DNA from: Isoetes taiwanensis
Taxonomy: Eukaryota; Streptophyta; Lycopodiopsida; Isoetales; Isoetaceae
NCBI GenBank assembly: GCA_021234155.1
Contig: JAJEKV010000047.1
Location: forward strand, 3,028,494 to 3,092,493
Reading direction: 5' to 3'
DNA length: 64,000 nt
The notes beneath the pieces are model-generated. The model ran no database searches, was not told the DNA's origin, and saw only the letters and a program-made list of their open reading frames with translations. The translations under genes and the position numbers were made by a program. Below are positions 11,111-21,305 of this stretch, one piece after another; position 1 is the stretch's first letter; every line of letters starts with the position of its first letter.

Positions 11111-13075
11111 CTGTTTCTACTGCTTTAATTGTCTTCTTCTGTGGCTTTTTAGGCGTGGACTTCTTCTTTGGAGTCACATTTTCTGCTGCTGCCTTTACTT
11201 TTGAAGATGTGGCCTTAGCCTGCTCCCTCAATCTCTCGAGTTCCTCGTCATAATCTGGAATGTCACCATGCAGACCTGAAGTGCCAGCCTCCTCAACCTG
11301 TATCACCGCAGGAATAGTGATTTTGCTTTTTCCTTCAATCACTGCTTTCTTTCCCTCGGCTACATCTTGCACCTCAATTTTCTTTGGAACAGTCAGATAT
11401 CAGTCTCAAACTAATCAGTCTCTAACTGTTCTGTTGAACAATAGCGGTACATATTACTAGAACTGATCTACATTGAAGTACTTTGAGTACATACACATGT
11501 AAAGAGCTATTTATCTAGATGGAATGTACATGTAATGTACATGAATGTGCTCCAATGTATGCACATGTACACATCAGACATTACATATAATACCTCTAAA
11601 TGTTCTGCCACAAAACTCAGTACATAACTCCTAATTTTATGTATTTAAGTTCTACATCTAGGACCTACACTGTGAATGTACAACATGTATGTAAGAAACA
11701 CGTATATGTATGACATGCAAGCCATGGAACTATAAGTATAAAATAACCAGTACACTCCTACATGCTGTAGCAAAACCTTAAGTGCAGCAATGTACATGTA
11801 AATGGATTCTACATTGCAGTAATCCTGGGTGCAGCAAATTAAACATAAATCATGAAATACTGCTACCTCCAGTGTACACACCCAAGATCTTTGAAATGTT
11901 TTCGTCCCATTTGCATGCTCTTGGGCAGGATTGTCCAGCAGAAATAGAATATGAGAAACAGAAGATATGAAATGAATGCTCGCATGGAGCAACTAGGATA
12001 GGTTCATTATTAGCAAAGCCATTACTACAAAACACACATCCATGCACAGATATGAATTTTTCTTCAGCTGGAGAGATCACTAAGCTTGTTTTGGGCTGAA
12101 GGAGAATCGCTGCAGAATGCATCATGTACTTATGCATATCATCAAACCATCTGCAGCACTCAAACTGAACTTTGTGAGCCTCCTCAAGTTCTGCAATCCT
12201 CTTTTCACATAACTTCTTTTCCCGAATGGCTTTCTCCAATGGCTCCTGAATTCTCTTCAGCATTTCTTTCTTCCTGATTCTATCCCTCATCAAAAGGTCA
12301 ACCTCCTGCTGCACAGTCTTGATGTCTCTCTTATTCTGCTTAGCGTCGTCGAGAACACTATTGATGTCTTCTTGTATCTGTGCTAGGTCCTCTTCATGTG
12401 CATCCTTTCTTCCTGAAATCTTATTTATATTGTCACGTAATTCTGCCTGCTAAATTTTCAGTTCTTCAACCTTGGATGTGCTGCTAATTAACTCTCCGTG
12501 ACACTGCTGCAACAGAGTTTCTGTAAATTCAAGCTCTTCCTTAGGGTAAAATCCTTGCTGAAATTTAGGAACTTTGGATGTGGATTTAGAGGTCCCAATT
12601 TCTTCTGTAATAGCAGATTCTTTTGCTCCTCCCTTTGCCAAATCTTTGGCCAAAACTTTAAAAGTATCCCAATCTACTTTTTTACCTGTCAATTGAAGGG
12701 CAAATGCACGAGCAAAGTACTCAGGTACATGGCGATTTGTGACCTCCCGCTTACCAAAAACAATTTCATAATGTTTGTAGAAAGTTCTCGGCCCACTCTG
12801 GCTTCACGCTAGATTCTTTGAACCCCCGCATGTCTTTGGGCCCCCACTGCTCGTCCATTATCTGTTGTAAAATCTGGAAAAATTTCATCTGCATTGACAC
12901 ATCTTACATGCTTTGCTTCCACAACAGCGGGTTCTTCACAAATAAGTCTTCTTTTTTGCCCTGGTTCCTCAGAAGTTTGAACCTTCCTCTTGTTTTTTTT
13001 GGCTTTCTTGCTAGAATCGACCATTTTCAAATTTTTGTTTAATCTGGGTGACTTCCGGGAGGCAAAGGCGTCCAT
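11111..13075 (-). pseudogene. 5' half of a decayed RING-like/coiled-coil gene
   Basis: The minus-strand ATG at 13,075 opens a Lys/Arg-rich N-terminus (MDAFASRKSPRLNKN...). A 2-base loss near 12,878 shifts frame; the downstream frame reads ...MDEQWGPKDMRGFKESS..., a second shift follows near 12,783, then ...HVPEYFARAFALQLTG.... A coiled coil (about 12,690-12,160) is broken by an in-frame TAG near 12,450. A Cys/His cluster follows (CVFC...CEHSFHIFC...CPRAC), spaced like a RING finger, at about 12,035-11,900. The block 11,385-11,111 is Lys/Pro-rich. RING proteins are commonly E3 ligases; that role is inference only. Confidence 0.5.
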
Positions 13076-13345
13076 TGCTTGGATTTGGGCAAGGATTTCG
13101 AGGAAGAAGAATAGTTACAGTCGAATTACTTCGTTGATCACTCACAAACACAAAAAATTGGAACGGCGGCAAATTTTTTTCCTAAACAGGAAACACTTCG
13201 CAATCTCCCTCCGAAAAATTGCAATGAAGGTCCGTTCTGGTTGCCACTGCCACTCATAATTTTGAATTGCTGACGTGGCTACTCCTAATCATTACATATC
13301 CCAACTAACTAAAATTCAAAAAAATAACCAAAACTGGTGCCTACA

Positions 13346-13375
13346 TGCCCTACATTATACATAATGTAAGGGCAT
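13346..13375. repeat. Short palindrome
   Basis: ATGCCCTACATTAT and ATAATGTAAGGGCAT face each other across two bases. It sits just before a TACCC-ending segment that resembles the terminal repeat of the 322-bp element at 35,943. Confidence 0.5.
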
Positions 13376-13403
13376 TTTTTTTAGACACCCTAGCTTTCTT
13401 TTA

Positions 13404-13873
13404 CCCGAATGTGTCACTAGATTGATCTCTTCTTTAATTATCATATACTCTCTTGGCTCATGGTATGTGGCTGCCTCGTCTCCTACAGTCAATGTCCATC
13501 CCTGATGATATATTAAAATATTTGTTATTCTATTAGTATAGATGTCAATTTATGGATGTGGATATGGGGCTTTTCTAGACGGCTGGCTATCATATGTAGC
13601 CATATCTATGCCATCTCAACCTAGTATGCTTTGAGAACAGTGGTCAACTTCTTGTATGGTCCTATTTATTTGGATTATAAAATAATAAAAAGCTCTAAGG
13701 CTTGGAATTGAAGAATTCAAACATTGCTACACAGACTTTGGACTGCAATTTTAAGGGTTGGAAAATATAATAGACCTGTCTAAATTGTAAAGTTTGCTTC
13801 AAATATAGGTGGAAGTTCAAATTAAACCCATGGACCTATTCTCGTATTGGGATTCCTTTGAACAACTCAAAGT
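13404..13873 (+). repeat. 470-bp dispersed direct repeat, copy 1
   Basis: Aligns over its whole length with 23,531-23,999, with small indels and roughly one difference in fifteen bases. No recognisable protein. The copies flank the E(z) relics and the lipase. Confidence 0.75.
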
Positions 13874-14219
13874 GCATTCAGTCCATAAGATCTCCAAAGC
13901 TTCTAGAAGTTACCTATGGTTTTGCATTACACTAAGCTTGAATTGTATTTTAAAGCGTATGAAATTAATATCTAGTGCATTTTCAAATGCAACGAGTCCA
14001 TCAATTGTGATCGTTGTCCACAGTTTTCAGGTCATTTTGAAAACCCCCCTCCTCCTCCTCCTGTTGTACCTGTTCCTAATATTGATGAGTTATCTTCTAG
14101 TAACGTGGATTGCTGGCAGAGCAACCTGTGTTGAGAAGATAAAAAAGATTTACAGCTCAAGAAAGAAAGAAAGATTATATTAAGAGACGACTTGGGTCTA
14201 TGAGACCAAATATACACCA

Positions 14220-14800
14220 ATCATGTACAACTAGGGGCGCATTTGCAGCCTCCTGGAGATGTTGCATAAAGCGAAATAAAGAAAAACTAAAACGATGAAA
14301 TCATGAAACTTTTGTCTTCTTCTTGGTCATTGGCTCAAAGTACGTGATGTCAGACTTATCGTCTCTTTTAAAGGACTGCTTGTGTTTTTCCTTTACTGTC
14401 CATTTTCTTCTTCTAGACACTTTCACGGTACCCCTTTTGAGATTGGATGAGATGGTCCAGGAAGAGGACTTCCCTTTACTATCATTATCACCTTCAATTA
14501 GAAAGAGAGTGATCTGCCTTTGTATAGGATCATTTTCCTATTCTGCTCTTTCCCCTGTTCCTTCACAGATTTCTTGTATGTACAGTCATTTGGTGAAGAA
14601 AAAGAGCTATACATTTCTGGTCCCCATATCTGACCAGTTTTGAGAGGGAGGAGGTTCCCGAAACAGGCAATGGAATCTACCCCATATTTCATAATAGACT
14701 GGACATGCATAGATGAAACGTTCCTCGGACTGGCATAATCTGCAGATCCTCTTTGAGCGCTTGAGCTTGGGTCTACTCGCACGGCCAGCCTATGCTTTGA
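14220..14800 (-). pseudogene. LINE reverse-transcriptase C-terminal relic (zf-RVT-like)
   Basis: The minus-strand reading near 14,770-14,650 gives RICRLCQSEERFIYACPVYY, matching the Cys-rich zinc-binding segment near the end of plant LINE polymerases (RxCxxC...HF...CPxY). A Lys/Arg-rich tail follows. Stops and frame changes show it is inactive. It lies immediately upstream of E(z) copy 1. Confidence 0.55.
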
Positions 14801-14944
14801 CGATCAAACTAAAATTTGTTTCAACCTATTGCATGACTTACATGTGTCAGACATTCATACACATTACATTAGTTAGTTTCAATTTCAACTATGTAATCTA
14901 ATAAGAATTACAGATCATCTAGAAAAGTTTTCTTCTTAGGTCCT

Positions 14945-16944
14945 ATGAGCCATTTTCTCTTAAGGAAAGGAATTCGAGTTTTCCTTTCCATGCCGGGAGT
15001 GTGTTTGCAGATAGACGGAATAAGATGGAGAGCAAACAATTATCATCATGAACATCCTGTGTGGAGCAGATATATACAGGAGAAGCTGAATATGACATTT
15101 GTTGATACTGGATTAGAACATTTGACAAAGTCTTGGAAATCTCTTATGATTAAACAACCCGATCCCTTATGCAGACGTGCACAGAACACAAGCTTTGGCA
15201 AAGGGAGAGCCATATGGTAGTCTGCAACTGGGTAATTTTGGAGCATGGCACAGCTTCTCACGCATCTCGTGCAACAGCAGATTGAACAACAGCCCAACTT
15301 ATCGGCCATCCACGAAGGGGGATAAAAGACAAGAGAGTTAATGCTTTGAGAAGGCTTTTGAAAAGAAAAAGTGGGAAAAGAGGTGATGAAGATGTAGGAG
15401 AGCATCGTCCTGCACGTGTTGAGCCTATTAAGGATGGGAAGGAGCCTACTAAGGATGGCGCTTCTCTTACGAAAGAAGATTGCATATTGTGTAACCGAGA
15501 AGTCGAAGTTTGGAGAATTGGTGAGTGAGATACAAGAGTTTGTTAGCAATTGTTTGCATTGTCTTTTGCACGAGTAGTCTAATAGTACTAGCTGGTGATT
15601 GAGTGTTGCTTTCTACATGTGTAGGAACTAGACATTCAGTCAAGATCTAGGATTTACAATGACCGAAGGAGAGGAAGGGTTCGTAGGTTGAAATATACTT
15701 GGAAGTCAGCTCAGGCAATCCATTGATCAGGAAGAGAGTGGCAGATAGCAAAGACCAGCCTTGCAAGCAATTTACCCCATGCTTGTGCCTGTTTATATGT
15801 GAAAAACAATGCTCCTGTTTACGGAATGGCACATGTTATGAAAAATATTATGGGTAAGAACCCAGTTATAGGGAGCATTTTTTATTCGATGGTATTCCAA
15901 TACTATTTATTCTTTTGTGGAGGCTTGTTATAGTTGCTCGAATGGATGCCATAACATGAAGTTGCTTTTGAAGCAGCAATGGAAGGTATTGTGTGTTGTT
16001 TTGTAAGCAGAAACACATATAGCAACTCTGTGGTAGGAAAGGAATGGTGATCCATGGGGGAACATACATGGGAGATGTTTTAGAATCTTATTATTCTGTT
16101 TTATCAGTGAAAGTTCCATGATCATGTTTCAGATGTAGTAATTGTCTCCAGGTTCTTTTGGGAAGATCTGATGTTGCTGGATGGGGAGCATTTTCGAAGG
16201 TAAAACTCGAATTTTGCATTGATTAATTTTTAGTTTCTAATGTGCACTTATTGCAAGTAGAGCCCAAACACGAATATCTTGGAGAGTATACTGGAGAACT
16301 TATATCGCATCGGGAAGCCGATAAACGAGGGAAGATTTACAATCGGGAAAATTCTTCTCTTTAATCTTAATGACCATGTTCGAAAGATTTCATCATTTAG
16401 GATACTGTTGCAGAAGATTATACTTCTTATTTGTGTGCTTGTTGATGCAGTATGCATGTCGCAAAGGTGATAAACTCAAATTTGCAAATCATTCTCCAAA
16501 TCCAAATTGCTATGCAAAGGTAATAAATATGTTTATTAGATGCTGAAAAACTTTAGACTATGTGCTTTAATGTTTTGTTTTTATTGGTCAGGTCATTATG
16601 GTTGATGGAGACCACAGTAGGTATATTTGCTTTAATGTTTTGTTTTTTTATTGGTCATGTCATTATGGTTGATGGAGACCACAACAGGTATATTTGCGAA
16701 AGAAAAAATAGAAGCCGGAGAAGAGCTATTCTATGATTATCGTTATGAGCATGACCATGCCCCAAAGATAGGCCCTAAAGATGGCCCAAATCATGATGAT
16801 GTGGGCAATAGCTCAGTCGGGCTCAAAAACTACATAACATTATGAATCAAAAAATATTATAAAGATGGCAATTTCCACATAATTCTCCATAACTAGTCTT
16901 GTGTATATTGTCAGGTCACATCGTGTGGATTTGATTTAAGCCAC
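14945..16944 (+). pseudogene. E(z)-type histone methyltransferase pseudogene, copy 1
   Basis: Exon-like pieces in family order: a Lys/Arg linker (15,346-15,480, ...RVNALRRLLKRKSGK...), the pre-CXC segment (15,656-15,830, ...RRLKYTWKSAQ... and ...SCLRNGTC...), GRSDVAGWGAF (about 16,160-16,200), and SET pieces [19 protein letters not shown] (about 16,270), [13 protein letters not shown] (about 16,480) and EAGEELFYDYRYE (about 16,710). E(z) proteins are the catalytic subunit of PRC2 and methylate H3K27 in the nucleus. Here a frameshift after ...NRENSS, a 2-base loss in the GDHRVGIF exon, internal stops, loss of the CXC exon and loss of the SANT region make it nonfunctional. Confidence 0.85.
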
Positions 16945-16981
16945 TTCACCCTCGAGCTATGAGGGCAACCCTCGGCGCACC
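16945..16981 (+). repeat. Hairpin module H, copy 1 (end of E(z) copy 1)
   Basis: GCCACTTCACCCTCGAG followed by GAGGGCAACCCTC and GGCGCACC. Homology with the other E(z) copies stops right after GCGCACC, where the foldback array region begins. Same module as 20,897, 39,677 and 61,671. Confidence 0.65.
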
Positions 16982-17018
16982 GATGGTTCTAAGTACGCCC
17001 GATTTGGGTTGGCCTCCC

Positions 17019-17565
17019 ACGGAAACCCTTCCGGGTTTTAATGGAAACCCTTCCGGGTTTCCATGGAAACCCTTCCGGCTTTCCATGGAAACCCTTCCGG
17101 GTTTTAGTGGAAACCCTTCCGTTTTCAATAAAACCCTGGAAGGGTTTCCATGGAAACCCTTCCTTCCGTTTTCCGTAAATTGAAAACCCGGAAGGGTTTC
17201 CACTAAAACCCGGAAGGGTTTCCATGGAAAGCCGGAAGGGTTTCCATATTGGAAAGCCGGAAGGGTTTCCGTGGAAAGCCGGAAGGGTTTCCACAAAATT
17301 ATTTTTTTTTTTAAATATTTACACACGTGAGCCTTTATGGCTCACGCCTTTCCACACGGACGCCCGACATTAAGGCGCACGTCCATCGAGCGCACGTCAC
17401 TCAAAATTTGATCAAAATTCAAATTTTGAGTGGAAACCCTTCCCGATTTCCTTGCATGATGGAAATTGGGAAGGGTTTCCACAGGAGAAGGAAGGGTTTC
17501 CACAGGAGGAGGAAAACAGGTTAGGTTTCCACATGAGGAGGAAAATAGGTTAGGTTTCCACATGC
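17019..17565. repeat. Foldback array of GGAAACCCTTCCGG units
   Basis: From 17,019 to about 17,160 about six units of roughly 22 bases run in one orientation (GGAAACCCTTCCGGGTTT). From about 17,180 to 17,295 six units run in the opposite orientation (CCGGAAGGGTTTCC), so the block can fold into a long hairpin. After an A/T tract and a GTGAGCC/GGCTCAC hairpin (17,326-17,345), further degenerate units occur at 17,430-17,565. Not coding; the frames across it are repeat artefacts. Confidence 0.75.
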
Positions 17566-17569
17566 AGTT

Positions 17570-20157
17570 AGAAACTCGATAGTGCATACGTGTGAAGTTG
17601 CACTCTATTATGTTGCATCATGGCACTATGCTCTACATAATCTCTATTGCATAACCTTTGTCTTTGTTAAATATTCTTCCGTCGTACATGCAAGAGACCA
17701 AAAGAAAAAAAGAAACAAACTTAAGTAAATGATAAATGTAACATGAAAGAACAAACTTAAGTATTTGATAAATGTAAGCAAACTCAAGTACTTGATAAAT
17801 GTGACAAGTGTTTTGATACATATGAGTCATAAACCCTTGGCCTTGTTATGAGAAAGCCACAGTGCATACAATAATGCAATAGCAGAGGAGAGGACTTGTC
17901 GCTCTCCTCGGATCTGCGAGGAAGGGTTAAACCAATTCCATCCAACCTATAAAAGAAAATCATATGAAGTGGTTAGTATGGATACTTTCCAAGTCATGTG
18001 CAAAAAGAAGAAAAATTCAAGTGTCTAGGCCACTTGCCTATATGTCCTACCCTAGATGATTGGAGCCAAGTTTCATGGCATTCCAGAAGATTATATGAGG
18101 CAATGCATAGAAGTATGTGGGTGCAGTTCCCGTCCGACGAAGCCTACGAGGAGACAAGAGTTATTCAATTATGAGGAGATAGTGCCATACCACTCCTTGG
18201 AAAGTCGAGTGGAGCAGTTACAAATAGATCACAAGGCTAGCAAGGAGTTTAAAGAGTAATTTGCTATCATGTAGGCTAAGAATAATTTCTATTGCAATGC
18301 ATGTACAAATTTGCTTGCGTTTCTAACCATTGAGTCTAATATCAGTGAGGATCTTGCAAATGCATAAATCAAGTGTTTGGGTTATATTGTAGAATCCAAA
18401 GTTGTGTCTATGCCATCATGGTTCATGTTCCCTTTAGTACAAGTCAGTATCTGAATGTTCTCGTTAACAAATTCCTAGCTAATGCTGCACATCATTAACA
18501 CCACTTTGCCCTATTGGAAGCCAATGCTGCACATCATTAACACCATTTTGCCAGTGGAAGCCACAGTTCGAATCTTGTTTGCATTCCTTTTATTCAAATA
18601 TTAAGCTTTTATTCAATTATTAAAAAATGTGGCCAATCTTGAGTGCTTAAATTTATCTTGCCTTCTATTTAGACAACACATCAAATAAAATATAGAATTT
18701 TAACAAATAGTACCAGCAAGGTAACATCTTCTTACATGACATGTAGCAGCATTATTCAAATTGGCTGCAAGAATTTTATTCAACATATTCATATTGAGGA
18801 TTTGAACCCTCAAACATCCTTTAGACTCTGCATGAGATAACTCATTGCAGAGGAACTCAAGAAACTGGCAGCAAAAACTCCTTGGAGTATGTAAAGATTA
18901 ACTTTCCTGGAGATTTTCAGATAAAAGATACCAGATCAGTGTGGCCTTGTGCAACTACATCAACGAAGCTTGCATTTGCTAACATCTGCAAATAAACATT
19001 GCTCTTGAGAAAACATGACACACAGCTTTCAGACAAAATAACAAGAAGGGCAACAGTAAACCTAGCTATATTTCTGAACATCATGAAGGCCATATCCGCG
19101 TTGCTTGATATAGGATTCAAACTCTTGATACAATTATCGCTTATGAGTATCCTACCACCCTGCTTTAGTCAGCCAAGAAAACCTTACAAATAGAGATTGT
19201 TTGTCCAGTACTAACAAAACCACTAAGCCACTAAGCCCTGCTTCAAAGATACTGCATCAATAATATAACATCTGAATTAGAATTGTTTTATATTACATGA
19301 TGAGACTACTTGTTAAGAAAATAATTCAAAATGGTCAATAAAACAAATTTTGCTAAATCATTATTTCCTTCCGAACAAGCTTACTAGCTAATAAATGACC
19401 ACCGGTGCCTTCAAGTATCAAGTTATTCACCCGATTATCCAAATGAGTCCTTGTAGACAATGAGGTGAGAAATATCTTTGTCTTACCGATTTCAAAATAA
19501 AAATGGAAACATAATAGTAGGAGCAATATAAGAGAACCGTACCCAAGTGAAGGCAATAGTATTCAAGGATTAAAAGAAATTTGATTAAGGATCAAGGATT
19601 AATAGTAAACTAGGATAGACTAAAAGAAATTTGAGGCCTTAAGAAATTCATGTATCCTAAATCGATGACATGCAATCTGACGAGTAGACCCAAAAACCGA
19701 GAGCACCAACGGATCAAAACGCTTACTAGGTTAAATCAAGCAGATGGTGCCATAGTCGGGCTATGTCTTACGGTCCCATTCGCTCCACTCTGCTTTGCCA
19801 CAACCGTAACAATGGGGATTATGAGCGAAAAAAATGCATGCGTTATCGATAATGGTAACCCGGTTTCACATATTTCGATTGACGGATTGTAAGAAATGAG
19901 GCAAGCGGGGCGGATGATGCGCCAATTTCTTCGCCATACTTGGCGTGCGCCTGCTCCTCGATCCGATTGGGCCTTTGGAGGCACGCGAACCCGCCCATGT
20001 CGCAGATGGGCGGTGCCGGATTGAGAAGATTTCTTCAGAAACAGGGGAAACAGTTCCCCAAATTGGGCCGCATGCATTAAACGCCCAAATCAGGCCGCAT
20101 GCATTAAACTTTATGAGTGACGGACGTCACTCCACCCAAGAAAAAAAAAAATGCTAG
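17570..20157. other. Intergenic, one unassigned small frame
   Basis: No recognised gene. A 67-codon frame at 18,056-18,259 (+) reads MIGAKFHGIPEDYMRQC... and is followed by stops; I do not recognise it. AATGCTGCACATCATTAACA is repeated at about 18,481 and 18,521. Near 18,790 and 18,568 there are isolated T-arm-like phrases without the rest of a tRNA. Confidence 0.35.
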
Positions 20158-20233
20158 CGGAAACCCTTCCGGGCTTCAAATTTGGAAACCCTTCCGGGTT
20201 TGTTGGAAATTCGGAAGGGTTTCCAACTTTTTA
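20158..20233. repeat. Second, shorter GGAAACCCTTCCGG array
   Basis: Two forward units and one inverted unit of the repeat found at 17,019-17,295. They lie directly upstream of E(z) copy 2, whereas the long array lies directly downstream of copy 1. Confidence 0.65.
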
Positions 20234-20268
20234 AGAATTCTAACCCGAATCGGGTGGAGATAGTTTGA

Positions 20269-20896
20269 GCCGATAAACGAGGGAAGATTTACAATCGGGA
20301 AAATTCTTCTCTTTAATCTTAATGACCATGTTCGAAAGATTTCATCATTTAGGATACTGTTGCAGAAGATTATACTTCTTATTTGTGTGCTTGTTGATGC
20401 AGTATGCATGTCGCAAAGGTGATAAACTCAAATTTGCAAATCATTCTCCAAATCCAAATTGCTATGCAAAGGTAATAAATATGTTTATTAGATGCTGAAA
20501 AACTTTAGACTATGTGCTTTAATGTTTTGTTTTTATTGGTCAGGTCATTATGGTTGATGGAGACCACAGTAGGTATATTTGCTTTAATGTTTTGTTTTTT
20601 TATTGGTCATGTCATTATGGTTGATGGAGACCACAACAGGTATATTTGCGAAAGAAAAAATAGAAGCCGGAGAAGAGCTATTCTATGATTATCGTTATGA
20701 GCATGACCATGCCCCAGTATAGGCCCGGAAGATGGCCCAAATCATGATGATGTGGGCAATAGCTCAGGTCGGGCTCAAAAACTACATAACATTATGAATC
20801 AAAAAATATTATAAAGATGGCAATTTCCACATAATTCTCCATAACTAGTCTTGTGTATATTGTCAGGTCACATCGTGTGGATTTGATTTAAGCCAC
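20269..20896 (+). pseudogene. E(z)-type methyltransferase pseudogene, copy 2 (SET 3' part)
   Basis: Nearly identical to 16,316-16,944. It starts abruptly inside the exon encoding ...[16 protein letters not shown] and keeps the same frameshift, the same ~76-base tandem duplication of the GDH-encoding exon start (20,521-20,650) and the same 2-base loss. The upstream two thirds of the gene are absent. It cannot encode a working SET domain. Confidence 0.85.
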
Positions 20897-20933
20897 TTCA
20901 CCCTCGAGCTATGAGGGCAACCCTCGGCGCACC
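20897..20933 (+). repeat. Hairpin module H, copy 2 (end of E(z) copy 2)
   Basis: Same GCCACTTCACCCTCGAG...GAGGGCAACCCTC module as in copy 1. It continues into ACCTTGTTATTATTTG as in copy 3, so copy 2 keeps the ancestral downstream junction. Confidence 0.65.
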
Positions 20934-20945
20934 TTGTTATTATTT

Positions 20946-21020
20946 GAGAAAGATGATGTTGATAGGACAGACCAGTTGAACATTTGAGCAAGATGATGTT
21001 GATAGGACAGACCAGTTGAA
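20946..21020 (+). repeat. Tandem duplication upstream of the lipase
   Basis: Two adjacent copies (~38 bases) containing AAGATGATGTTGATAGGACA and GACCAGTTGAAC. The single-copy form follows E(z) copy 3 near 61,728. It lies just upstream of the lipase promoter. Confidence 0.7.
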
Positions 21021-21069
21021 CTGTGTGCCGCCAGGTAGAAGGGACTGCGGAAATACACAGGATCAGGAC

Positions 21070-21077
21070 ATATATAG
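21070..21077 (+). promoter_or_regulatory. Probable TATA box of the lipase gene
   Basis: ATATATAG lies about 235 bases before the ATG. The typical 25-35 base spacing would put transcription start near 21,100-21,110 and give a leader of about 200 bases. Confidence 0.4.
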
Positions 21078-21305
21078 TCAAAATCCATCCTAATTCACCA
21101 GTTTTCTTCAATGATCTCCAAATTGCAGAATTGATCTCTGATTTGATTCTTTTTTCATAATCTGTAGCCCGCCATAGCCGCGTCTCTGTTCTTTCTCCTT
21201 GCGGCCGATAATTTTTCAGCACCAATTCGTCCTCACACCTTAGCAGCACCGGCGGTTTTCCCTCTTCTCGGTAATCCTTTTCTTTCCTTTTTTCAAATTC
21301 AAAAA

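Noticed and set aside
17019-17295. Telomere-like AAACCCT words in the array
   Set aside because: AAACCCT matches one plant telomere heptamer, but it is always followed by TCCGG and never repeats in the 7-base phase, so this is not interstitial telomere DNA.
16946-17326. 126-codon and 101-codon minus-strand frames with ETLP/GFHGNP repeats
   Set aside because: The peptide repeats are only a translation of the foldback DNA array; two frames give equally repetitive products.
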